NCBI GenBank assembly: GCA_021014325.1
Contig: CM037473.1
Span: forward strand, 9,813,501-9,877,500
From: Plazaster borealis
Lineage: Eukaryota; Echinodermata; Asteroidea; Forcipulatida; Labidiasteridae
Length of the DNA: 64,000 nucleotides
Direction: 5' to 3'
Below the pieces are notes generated by a model, which was given only the letters and a program-made list of their open reading frames with translations, made no database searches and was not told the origin of the DNA. Each line of letters starts with the position of its first letter. Within the stretch, counting starts at the first letter, position 1. Shown in pieces: positions 31,398 through 42,900 of the stretch. A program made the position numbers and the translations under genes.

Positions 31398-33830
31398 GGC
31401 ATTTATACTGCGCTTTTCCAAAACATGATCAAAGCGCATAACAAAGAAAAGGATAAATTAAAACAAGCAAATCATAAATCTACTATTTAGGAAAGAGATA
31501 AATGCATTTGTATTTTACGTTTTTTTTAATAAAAATTAATATTTGTATTCTTTTCTGTAAAAAGTGTCTGAATTCAGCCTCTGGCTGCGATGACGTTTTT
31601 AGCAATAAATGGGCAATTCCATGGAAAGGTGGACATTACATGAAAATTTAAACTTCAAGAAATGAAAGTTTAGGCACTACAATTTATTTATGTATGAGTT
31701 CTAGTTTTGCATTGTGAATTTTTTTTTTTAAAGCTTTAAGATTTTTCAAAATGCTTTAAGATTTTTCAAAATATGACCAAAATTGTTTAAAGGACAGTTT
31801 GTGCAAAAAATCCATGAAAAAATGGTAATTAGAAATGATATGATATTTCAAAGTAAATAATGGAACAAAACCAAGCTAAATGATTAATTATATTGTTATA
31901 ATAAGTCATGTTTCTTCCCTGGCCCAGAAAGAAAGTTGATATTTCATCGCTGCTTAATTCTACGCTTGGGAATATTATGCATTAGAGACATTGTAACGCG
32001 AGTTACCGAAACACCTACTTTTTTCTCTAATAATTTTTCTGAACTAAATATAATGGTGAGATTCATTATTTTCTAATTAAACCCAATACTTTAACTTCCT
32101 ATGATGCCATTTTCTGCTAATTCATCCCTATATTTAAAAAATAAGCATCTAAAGGCTGTAACACGAGTTACCATGTAACGCGAGTTACCGTAGGTAACGC
32201 GAGTTACCACCAATTTGATGCAGTTTTTCAATACAAATTCCATTTACTTTGGAAGTGTAGTGTACAGCTGGTCGGAATATCCAATGGAATCATACTGGAT
32301 GCATCCAACATTTTGTTCACAACATAAATGTACATAAGTTGTACGTGCACCATACTTATACTGTATGTACGGACATGCCAGTGTGTAGCTGGATGAGTTA
32401 GTTAGTAGTTACATAAGTGGGTAATCCTACTTGTTATCAATTTGTTTTATGTAGTACATGTTGCAAACTTGACATGAACTTTAGATATGCATGTAATGAG
32501 GCTTTGTTTTTTCGCAGACAAGCTGTAACGCGAGTTACCGTAACGCGAGTTACCGACATGAGAGGTCCTTTCTGTTTTTTATCAATAGTTTTGTTATTAT
32601 TTGAATGTAATCATGCATCATACATGCCTATGTCATAGAAACACAGAAAAGTTTCCATTAGGGTTGCCCAATTTGAGGAGAATTTGAAAACATAGCTGAT
32701 GTGTTTTTATGCTATGTCCTTTTTATGTTACATGAGTTACCGAAAATAAAGGTGTTGCCAAAAGAAGACAAAAGGTGTTTTTAATTTTTTTTTTTTTTTT
32801 TTTTGGGGGGGGGGGTTGTTAATCATAACTCTTATAATGTTCCTCAGAGAAATTCTATTTATCTGACCTCAAAATAAAAGAATAGTAGCCCAAACATTCA
32901 TGGAACTACCCATTAAATGTAACGCGAGTTACCGTGGAATTGCCCAATTTCAATTTCAATTTATAGCAATAACATGTTGTCATGCCTTCTTGGCAATCAT
33001 CAGTTGCATGTGGATTATTCCAAAAAAATCGGTAGGTCTAATGTCTTGTGAAAGACATATTTATCACGCTTTGGTTCAATGTGGTTTGTTGTATTGCATC
33101 TAACATTCTTCGGTGGAAGATAAATATGAGTTTCTATAAAAAAAGGGATTTTTGGTAGGGTCTAACGGAAGTTTGAGCAGAATAGTTTAAAACACTTACA
33201 AAAAACAATTTTCCAATTGTGGAAGATTTAGTTTTGAAAAGTGTGGTAAACCTGAAAGGGACTGGTTCGTTAAAAGGTGCATGACGAGTTTGAGCATGTA
33301 TAATTTTGCTGAAATTATCTTCATAAAAAAAAATGTCAAAAATATACGTGTTTTTGTTGCCTAAAAATCGCGGGGGTTACGGCTGGTGGAAAAAATATAA
33401 AATTACATAGGTCCGATATTAGTCCAGAGAGATACTGGTAATTTACAGTGTAAAAAGCACTATGAATATTAAGTCGATCACTGATGTTTTTTGATTTCTT
33501 GATTCAAAAAGTAGGCCTACAGACAAAATCACCAAACATTATAAACAGACAAATTGATTAAAAATATCAAGACAAGCATTCGCCAAGGAATCTCCAATGG
33601 TTGAATCTAAACTGTTAACAAAGGGCGCCCTCACTTAGTCTTCTTGGGCGACTTTGTTGGGGGGCGACTGTGTCAGGGGGCGACTTTGTTGGGGGCGACT
33701 CTGTCAGGGGGCGACTTTGACAGGGGGCGACTTTGTAAGTGAGGGGGCGACTTTGTCGTGGGCGACTTTGCTGGGGGGCGACTATGTAGTGGGCAACTTT
33801 GCTGGGGGGCGAGGTGACTGGTATTCATAG
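30745..33830. mobile_element. 3.1-kb element with GTCGCCCC minisatellite inverted termini
   Basis: The left terminus (30750-30980) is about 17 tandem units of the ACAAAGTCGCCCCC type. The right terminus (about 33640-33825) is the same array inverted, with the variant units (CTCACTTACAAAGTC, CCCTGTCAAAGTC, GACACAGTC) in the same order, so the two are homologous terminal repeats. The outermost flank on both sides includes CCAGTCA(T/C)CTCG and TCATAGACCC. The interior has no transposase-like frame but holds a cluster of a 15-bp motif (31993-32933) and a (ATA)n SINE tail fragment (31366-31430). I do not recognise the superfamily. Confidence 0.65.
31993..32933. repeat. Cluster of GTAACGCGAGTTACC motifs
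   Basis: The 15-mer occurs at 31993, 32175, 32194, 32525, 32540 and 32919, with one-base variant GTAACACGAGTTACC at 32158 and a degenerate copy at 32727. The outer GTAAC/GTTAC letters are inverted around GCGA. All copies have the same orientation and most are followed by G. In AT-rich DNA this is far from chance. Confidence 0.7.
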
Positions 33831-33960
33831 ACCCAGTTACAGTAACACGCTGTGTAGGCCTATTCCTTTTTCGAAATTATGACATTATCGGTCGACCACA
33901 GATGTCAAAATTTTGAAAAAGCAAGTACAGCGCCCCAGATACTGGGTCTAACAGCTATCA
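33831..33960. repeat. Lone terminus related to the 29-kb palindrome
   Basis: GACATTATCGGTCGACC, GTCAAAATTTTGAAAAAGC and TACAGCGCCCCAGATACTGG followed by GTCTA match 29497-29555 of the palindrome's right end. It lies directly after the minisatellite-ended element, so one of the two probably inserted into the other's family member. Confidence 0.55.
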
Positions 33961-34549
33961 TATTCATCAAGTTGAACTTTGAAGTAGAGTGTACTGTGTA
34001 ATGTTTGTAAGTGTGAATGTTACTAATGTTAGTTTGTCTTTTTGTAATATATTTTTTTCAATTTTATTTCTAGTTCTAAATAAAAACTAACAATTTTTCT
34101 ATTATATAACTTTTATAGGTCTATGATAATTGAAATTGCAAGGTAGTCTCGATCGAGTCGTTGCTTTTTGTTGTGTTGTGTGTAGTGTAGCCCTGGGCCC
34201 AATTTCCAAAGAGCTTCTTTAATTAAGCAGAAAATATTGCTGAAGTGCTAACTATCTAAGCAAATGGACTCGGACTCGACCCAAGTTAGTTGAGACTAGG
34301 AGTAGGACTCTTCCTTGAACAAAGTGAGTCAAGACTTGGACTCAGACTTGACCTAAAGACTTGGACTCAGACTCGACCCAAGTGAGTTGGGTGAAACTGT
34401 ATCATGAATTCTTTTTCACATTGTACATTGTATTCCATGTTGGTGGTTTTTGCAAATTCCTTTTTAAAAAGAACCCATCGTGGATATGGGGCACTGTTTG
34501 TCAATAAATTGTTTTAAAGCACATTTTGGACATGTTTTTGCCACATGGT

Positions 34550-35035
34550 TTATAACAATTAGAGGTAAACCATAGAAAGTATTGTCAACATTATTGTTAT
34601 GGTTTACATAGGAAGGTAATGTTTTGTGCTTTTTAAGTTGTTTGGAAATTGAATCATCATAAAAAAAATGTATATGGTTTATAAACCATGAAAATTGAAT
34701 CATCATAAAACAAGGTTTATAAACCATGAAAGTTGACAACTTGAAGCATCATGAAACATGGTTTATAGGCCTAAACCATGAAAGTTGAAGCATCATAAAA
34801 CATGGTTTATAAACCATGAAAAACTGTGTGTTCACAAATTATGATTTATAGGCCTAAACAATGAAAATTGAAGCATCATAAAATATGGAAACATAAGCCT
34901 AAACTTTGAAAACTGAAGCATCATAAACCTGATTTATAAACCATGAAAAACTGTGTGTTTACAAAACATGGTTTATAAACCATGAAAAACTGTGTGTTTA
35001 CAAAACATGGTTTATAAACCATGAAAAACTGAACA
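34550..35035. repeat. Palindromic ATGGTTTATAAACCAT array, left block
   Basis: At least seven imperfect units of 50-65 bp, each with the self-complementary core ATGGTTTATAAACCAT or a variant, alternating with GAAGCATCATAAAACATGG. Spacing is irregular. Confidence 0.7.
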
Positions 35036-35039
35036 CAGG

Positions 35040-35250
35040 TTTCATTCAACCTCCTTTCTATTCTGATCGGTTCTCGTCTAACTGCGTAAGCTGCAATAGT
35101 TGCCAATGGAGGTAACCAATCACGAACGAAGGCGCCAGGGGGAGCTATGTGTGTGTCAGTTCCTGTCCGTCGTCTGAGTTGCTCGGGTAGCAATCGATCG
35201 GTCATAATCATTATGATTGTGGCTGTTTATAATGTTGACTGACTGTTATT
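35040..35250 (-). other. Unique GC-richer segment, possible old promoter/first exon
   Basis: This segment has a base composition unlike its surroundings and, on the minus strand, GATCAGAATAGAAAGGAGG, which resembles the candidate first exon near 30.0 kb (GATCGGAATCGAAAGGAGG). Palindromic arrays flank it. It could be a duplicated promoter of the TIR pair or the unique middle of a transposon. Confidence 0.3.
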
Positions 35251-35403
35251 TTCGTTCGGCCTGAGAATTTGTTGCAGCACTTAGCTGCTCTTCACAAGAT
35301 TGCTCGGCCATTTTGTTATTTCACATATGAACGCAAACATAAACACGGGGAGTGACAGACACAATAAATCATCAGTGACCGGCAGAGCCAACGACCAGAA
35401 GAA

Positions 35404-35525
35404 TCATGTTTTATGATGCTTCAATTTTCATGGTTTATAAACCATGATTTATAAACAATGTTTTATGATGCTTAAGTTTTTATAGTTTATAAACCATGAT
35501 TTATATCATTTTTTATGGTGTTTCA
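35404..35525. repeat. Palindromic ATGGTTTATAAACCAT array, right block (inverted)
   Basis: It has the same core with the asymmetric half read as CATGTTTTATGATGCTTC, inverted relative to the left block. The two blocks therefore form a large inverted repeat around 35040-35400. Confidence 0.65.
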
Positions 35526-35564
35526 ATTTTCAAACAAACAAACAAGCATCCTGTTTTTAACAGG

Positions 35565-35640
35565 TTTCCTCATGCTTGCGAGCTGCAGTGATTTAAAATT
35601 AACATCGCTGTATCGGGTATCCTTGGTTTCATTACCAGAA
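35565..35640 (+). repeat. SINE-tail fragment
   Basis: The phrase GTTTCCTCATGCTTGCGAGC ... CCTTGGTTTCATTACCAGAA is shared with 58325-58400 (same strand) and 54484-54560 (opposite strand). Confidence 0.45.
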
Positions 35641-36609
35641 ATGAATATATTTATTTATTTTCCATTAAATCATTACACTTATGTACATGTAAGGTAGCTT
35701 AAATCAATCAAAATATTTAGTAAATTGTGGTTGATTTATAATTTACGGAGTGCAGTTCAGAATCCATCAAAATATTTCAAAACCATTGGGATGCAATTGA
35801 TGAGGATTTGCGGGGAGAAAGTAGACCATAAAATTATGGAATTTTTTTGGTTATTTATGTATAACACTTACCATTTGTCGGCAGTTATTGTAATCTTTGC
35901 TGAACCAAACACAAAATTTCCTCAACTCACAAACACATACATAAAAACTATTGCAAAATAATGAAAATGTCGAGAAATGTTGCAAGGAATCCAACCAGTG
36001 CGAACGTTGGGGCTAAATGCCGTCCGAGGATCAAAATCCAATCCTGAATTTGATGACAAATGTGAAACCACATCATGGAAAATAACCAGAGTAAACAGAA
36101 AGCATTTTAATTGGTTGCATGCATTTTAGTGTAAGAGTCTGAATCAGAACTTGTTATTTTCCGTTGGCCATTTAGCTTTTTCCCGACTTGAACAAAAGGA
36201 TTCCACATCCTGTGTTTCGTGAGTAATACATGTATCCCAAGTGAAAGAGCATTTTGTCGCGTTAGTGCAACAAGGTCGTAACTCCAGTTTTGGTTGTTTT
36301 GCAGAAAACCACTTTTTAAGGACTGTGGTAGTTTTTAAATAAACAATCACTGGTTGTGAAAAGTCCACTTGTACAAAAGAATTATGAAGAAATTTATAAT
36401 AAAAACATTAAAAGTTATATCTTCACATATTTACCTCTGAGTTTTATGCCTTAATTACCATGATAATTGTTGATACGACCTAGTTGCACAAACAAAACAC
36501 ATGGTTTTACTTTTAGAATGGTCAAAAGAAGATACGACTTTGTTGCATAAACTTGCATCGTGTGCAATCAATGGGGAGTATTGCCGACAACCCCCTCGTG
36601 ATTTAAATG

Positions 36610-36711
36610 CTAGGGTTAGAGTTAGGGTTAGGGTTAGAGTTAGGGTTAGAGTTAGGGTTAGGGTTAGAGTTAGCGTTAGAGTTAGGGTTAGAGTTAGGGT
36701 TAGGATTAGGA
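36610..36711 (+). repeat. Interstitial telomere-like tract (TTAGGG/TTAGAG)n
   Basis: About 17 hexamers of TTAGGG mixed with TTAGAG and single TTAGCG and TTAGGA variants, without interruption. TTAGGG is the animal telomere repeat. The regular alternation of two hexamers suggests growth as a 12-18-bp unit after insertion. Confidence 0.85.
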
Positions 36712-39539
36712 AAATACACATGGGGTGTCGGAACATAGGGGTGTAACCGTCATAATTCTCACTGCAACAAGGTCAAGAGTATGAGTGAGATACTGTGTTG
36801 CTCGGACCACGTTAACAAATTATGACGTCATACACATGTATGTTAATGACCTGTTACCTTTTAATTGCTTTTTGGAAAAAATTCAAACTCTTACAGTTTA
36901 TTCAGACAAAAAGTGCCTTTTGTATATATTTTAACTCAATTTCACCAAAAATGTGACATATGAACTTGTTGCATTTATAATGCAACGATTTGTAGGCCTT
37001 TCATGCATTTTGCAGCTACTTTTAGTTGTGGGTAAAGATTGGATCGATAAGTGGGACATTTACAGGGCTTTAAATGAACACTGGACAGCAGGCACGAGGC
37101 CAGTGATTTTTGGGGCCCTTCAAATGTTCCAGCATAAATTTACAGTACCGTTTAAAAATATAAAGCACTGCATAACATTGGTAGATTGAATATAAAAATG
37201 CTTACAAATTTAAACATTTACTTACCTCTAAATATTTTTGCCTCGGTCACGAACACCTTGTTGTAGTGTTTCTTTATTGATAATTTTATTTGCAATTAAC
37301 AAAGTAGGCCTAGTTTATAATATAAGCCCTATGCCACCACAAATGTACAGTGTGGTTTAACCATGTTAAAATAATTTTAAAGCATGGTATTCAAGCTATA
37401 CAAAAAATAGGTGCAAAATGTGATCACTGGTATTTAATGTTTATAAATATTTATAAAGTACATTTTTTCAGCATGATGTTTTTATTGCGAACAATTGAAC
37501 AACGGCTTAACAGCAGTGTATAAGTTCACAGGTCAACTCACAGGGTGCCACTGAGATACAGTCTAATATTAAAATCAAGGCCAAAAATTTCCACACAATT
37601 TCCTGTCATTGTACATATTGTATGGTAAACCCAAAATGCATATAAATACGGAGTTTTGGTGACAGAAAGTTTCCATTCCTGAACCTGGACCCAGTTTTCC
37701 AGATTTACATGTGACGCTTGGATGAACACAGTTGCTGCGCATGAGTTGTCACACACACCTACTGTTGCTGGACTGTTGTGCTTCTGTTTGGGTTTTCTTT
37801 TTTAACACTTACATTGTAAGTTGAGGTCACTGCTGTACTAAAGCGCAAGTCCATGAGTGTTGAGTTTTACCAACTGGAAAACAGGGTAAGGCAAGGCAAA
37901 TATTATTTTTGTGTGAGACAACGACATAATGCATTCTGAACATCAAAAAAACATGTATGTTCATGGGGGTGAATAATCATGATTTCTACCCTTTATACAA
38001 GTACATCTGAAAGTGCAGTATGCACAATAATAGCTAGAAGCATTAGGAAAGTGAATGTGAAAAGTCTATAATTTATCAAATTTGACTCGTATTAAATTGA
38101 AATAAAACATATAGGCCTACGATTCAGACAGTAATTATTAAAGGAAGGTACCTTATTGTAATCACTCCAAACATAAAAACTTAGGCCTAGTACTTTGTAA
38201 GAAGCACTGCAGCTGTTGATAACATTTTTTAGAAACAAGTCCCCTCAAAGGAATGTGGTTTTAGGGATTCAAAACATTTCAATCTGCATGAAACGTTTCT
38301 CAGATTGTGTATTCCAATTACGGATTTTTGTTCCTGTGTGGACATAACCGCTCCAGATTTTCGGTGATAACTAAAAAACATACCCCCTTTTGACATGAAA
38401 TTTTCATGGGTTAGTTTTATTGTAAATATCTAGATTTATATAAGATTAAAACAATCAAACAGATCCGAAGCAAAAGGTTCATACTTTGCAAACATAGGAA
38501 TCACATTGGAAACAAGTAAATGCAAAGCACAATAACAATTGTCTGTCACTGGGTACTCATTGGAAAAGTTGAGTCATGAAGCAATGGGCATTGTTTGATT
38601 TTGATGGTATGTAAACATGTAACATGAAATTCCTGTCATTCCTGTCAATTTTACAGATTTAGTGCACTGTGCATTGTTTGTGGCTATAGGGGTATAATGC
38701 TCGAATATGAAGGTTCTACTTAATTGTACTCCTGAAATGGCATGAACACATGATTACGTTCCAATTTTGTTTGTATTTAATTATGTTTATTTCTCTTAAT
38801 TTCCCTCGCTTTGTGCGATTTTGTATAAATCCATATAAATCGTTATATTAATTTTGAAACCGTATGCAATAACTAGTTGTTGTTTTCTTTCTAAACGAGC
38901 TATTGGATTGCTATGTACACTTTTCCTTATCCTTGTTCAATAATTATCATCGTTATTCTTAAATTGTTATTAATTCACTTATTAACTAAAGGGACCAGGG
39001 CCTGTATAAGCCTTGGCTTTTCCTGGTGCCCTCCATTTTCACCATTTGTATCAAATTCTTGTATTGACAGATTGTCTAGTTGTGATCTATGGAACAAAAA
39101 AACCAACAACAAACAAACAAACTTGACCATTGATTTCATACTTGTTAGAAAACCCTTTGTTATGTTAGTTTGTGTGATCCAAGTTCAAAGTTGTCTTTTA
39201 TTGGTTTGCCTCAAACGAGCAGTGATTTGTAACCATTGCGACAGGACCATCAGGCAAATATTCAGAGTACATGTAGTGTGCCCATTGTGTGGTGAATCAG
39301 TGGGCGGACCATGCACTTATTGGATTTGTTATGGAGACTATGTCATATGTACATTGTACCAGGTCCTTTCTCTATGATTGTACAGTGTATGTTCCCCAAC
39401 AGCATGCAAACGATTTAACCACTGGATTGACTGAGTGTTGCATTGTGTTGTGCTGGTACTGTAAAAGGTAGTCTTCATTATCACTTTACGGAGCTACTCA
39501 AATCATACAAGAAATAATTTGATTGTGTTTATATTACAG
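36712..39539. other. Upstream region of the TIR-EF-HEAT gene: no coding exon seen
   Basis: AT-rich DNA with a diverged TTTAAAGG-type MITE (about 38142-38470) and a fragment like the hAT-like element (about 37065-37130). The first, non-coding exon of the downstream gene should lie here or further left; GGAAAACAGG/GTAAGG near 37886 is one possible donor, weakly supported. Confidence 0.35.
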
Positions 39540-39933
39540 GTCCAGTTACTAGTGTAACAGTGAGCTATGGGATCATCCTCCAGTAAAAAACGTTCCAAAA
39601 AGCAGAGACCAAAAAGTGCCCCTCCCGGAACCCTTAAATCTCCGCACATACAAAATCCCAATGAGCTTTCCCCGGAGCAGAATACCAGCTCCCCATCAAA
39701 GCAAAGGGCTTCATCAGAAGGGAATATTGAAGTGAACCAGGGATTATTATCAAGGCAGCCAGAGGAAGCAGCTGTAGTAAATGACAGTGGCGGTGGGGAA
39801 CCAGTGAAGAAGCCACCACAAGACATGAGTACAGAGGCAGATGAGCAGGTCACACGGTCTTTAAGCATGGAGCCTAAAGATATCATGATAAGCTACAGTC
39901 ATCAGGACAGAGACCAGATGAGGAAAATCAAAG
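39540..39933 (+). CDS. TIR-EF-HEAT gene, first coding exon
   Basis: The acceptor TATATTACAG ends at 39539, so the ATG at 39567 sits 27 nt into an internal exon and a non-coding exon must lie upstream. The donor is GTAAGT at 39934. It codes the myristoylation-type start, the low-complexity linker and KDIMISYSHQDRDQMRKIK, leaving phase 1. Confidence 0.8.
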
Positions 39934-42900
39934 GTAAGTTCAATGTGTATAAAAGACTATTGAGGACATTGTCTGTGTGCAAGGACACCGTACAATAAAT
40001 TATTATGCCTCTACATGTATACCTAATCAATGGATGGATGGTGTGTACAGTTGTGGATGATTTCATTGCTCTATGTACACAGGTTTTCTTTATAATACAG
40101 CCATACTGTATTATAGAGTATACATTGTGTTGGTTTTGTTGCTGGCTATAATTTAAGTGCTGATTGCTGCCAATGTATTGTAGCCTAGTACCTTGTGTTC
40201 TGTACACATGCATGCTGTTATTGTCATTGTTGGCTGAAGTAAATTATAATAACTATTTGAATAGAATATTAGGCAGCAACTACACACAAAGACTAATTTC
40301 ATTTAAAACACCTTTAAAGGGACAGTACATTACATTGGTTTTTTTTGGAAGAGTGAATAATTTGGGCCATCTTCTAGATTTGATAATTTCACAAAGACAT
40401 CAAATACGTACCATACACTGTACCTGTATGCATACGGTACATGTACACGCACTGTCCTATGGGTAAGTTTTTGTGTCACACGCGTGCGTACATCTGCTAC
40501 ACGCCCAAAGATTTTGCTACTTTGGGCTCCAGAAAGCTAGCACCCGTTTGTGTGTAATGTTTGTTATATTATTCTATTTACCTAAAAACACCCATTTCAT
40601 TATTCTAATAGCATTTCTTGTGTGGCAGAAATATTTAATTGTGCGACGTTAAAACCAAGTCCACTTATTAAACTTGTCTTGCATAAATTAGATAATCAAA
40701 GAGAAAATATAGTTCAATGAGAAATGGGCGTGGCTGACAGTGGAACATCTAGAGTTATTAATAGAACTAGAGGGCGTACAAAACCAAGTGACACGACCCG
40801 AAAGGAACCTTTTTTTGGCCAATGATGGTGCTGACCCATCGTAAAGGGCCTACCCATCGTTTTAATTGTCTGCTTTTTAGCCCATTCACTTGTTCAATTG
40901 TCATTATTTTGTGTATTTATTTGCTATTGTATAATTACCAGCTATTATTATTGCTTTGTGTACACAATGTTAAATCTTTATTTACTTTGTGTACCCCAGA
41001 TTTGCTGTCCCTTGTCAATCTTGGGACTTTTGTATTGAATTTTTTTTCTACTGTTTTTTTATGGCAAATAAAATAATAATTATTATACATGTAACACAGA
41101 TAAAGCACCAATTCACACATCCAAAATTTTGTAAGTGGACACCTGTAATTTACCTCGTGCCAATCGTGTGACAGCACTCTTACGTGTGTGACTAATAACG
41201 AGTGCTCCCTCTGTCATAATGCCTGTCGTTCTATAATATAACTCTATGTACTGGAATTGGCCCACTTACACAAAAACAAGCAGGATTTCCTATACAGATG
41301 AGAACAACCAAATGAAAGAAAATTTCATCAAATTCGAAGGTCATTGTTTATAAAGTCTGTATGAAATAAATGGCAACACAAACTTACTTGGAAAGAAGTA
41401 CAGTCTGATAGTTTTTAAAGCATTTTGAGAAACATTTCACTTTGAAGTAATGTGGTTATGGAAAAAGATATCAGTTTTTATCCCCCAAAATTTGAATCTG
41501 AGAAGCATTTCTGTCAGAAACGTTTCTCAGATTGCGTATTCCAATTGCAGATTATTCTTCCTGCGTGGAAATAACCGCTCTTATTTTCGGCAATATCTCA
41601 AAAACGCTACCACCTTTTGAAATGAAATTTCACAGGTTAGTTTTATGGTATTGATATCTACAACTAAAGGATTAAAACAAACAGTGGGTTCCAATTACCA
41701 AACATGCATGTTCATTGTTACCTAGCTCATATGGCATTCAACTTTAAAAGCAAATTGGTCAGTGATAGTATTCATGGTAGTATATTGTACATACTGTACA
41801 CATGTGTACACACAAACATGTGAGCGTTGGCTGCAAAATTTGCAGTTCTAGCCCAGTCAGCACATTTGTTAAAGAAGTAGATGTACGACAGTCGGCGGCG
41901 GCCGGGCGTAGCGGGCACAGACTCCTGCCGGTGTCCCAGGGAAATCTGTCCCCCCGGGGATTCTGTCCCCATACGGGAAATTAACATGGGCTGGAGGAGG
42001 ATGATTCAAAAGAGGGCTCTATCAAAAGTAGTTTGTACACAGTTCGCCGAATGGGGGGATAGAACCTCCTGCCACGCCGGCTGGCTCTAAGCTCAAGTTT
42101 ACAGCCGACCGGCCAGCACAAAAATATCACTGAAAAGACACTACACTCGCATTGTCAAATTTTAGCCGGCCCCTTAAAATTGGCTAGCTATAACCCTGCA
42201 TGAATTGTAAATGAAAAAGCTGTGTCAATTATTTAATTAAATCATGCAGTATAGGCCTTAACTGCACATGGTGTCACATCGAGTAGGGCGCCCTCGCAGA
42301 GAGGTCAAAAGGAGGTTGTTATTTGTTATTGTTTTCATTGTTTCATCATCCGTTTACCTCTAAGATGGCAACTGGATGATGTCAATGCGTTGGTCTATTC
42401 AGGCTTTTGAATGATGGTCCCAATTTCATAGAGCTGCTTTAAAAGCAGAAAAAAATATTGCAAAACAATTTGCTGCTAACGAGTAAGCATAATTTTGTTG
42501 TACTTATTGCTACTTTTTGTGCTACTTTTAAGCAGCTCTATGAAATTGGTCCCTGGTCATAGTAACGCCGGTTGGCGTTACTGAGTGATGGTCGGTGCCG
42601 ACTGGCGCTGACTGGCGTGGCTACAACACTGCTAATGGTATGATAATTTGTGGCCCAGCTTTAAATGCTATGAATTTCCTTGGCTTTGAAATGGCAGACA
42701 GAAATTGTTTTTTGAACAAATGTTGGAGGAGATGGTACCAATATGACCTTGATATTAATCAGTCAGCTTTGAGGTTGAAACTAATGTGCCTGTCATTTAT
42801 CTTTAGTAGATAATACATGTAGATTTGTTTATTATAACAAAAGGTATGCAACTAGGCAAATGTGTAAAATTTCAGGTTTTTTTTAGTGCCTTACAATAAA

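Noticed and set aside
30750..33825. CRISPR-like or rolling-circle origin reading of the spaced repeats
   Set aside because: Units are tandem minisatellite without unique spacers, and the host is an animal.
36455..36746. VRVRVR and LTLTLT open frames
   Set aside because: They are translations of the TTAGGG/TTAGAG tract on either strand.
38913..39377. 154-codon open frame just before the TIR-EF-HEAT gene
   Set aside because: Composition resembles a LINE 3' tail (GGGACCAGGGCCTGTATAAG, ATCTATGGAACAAAAAAACC) and not a protein domain.
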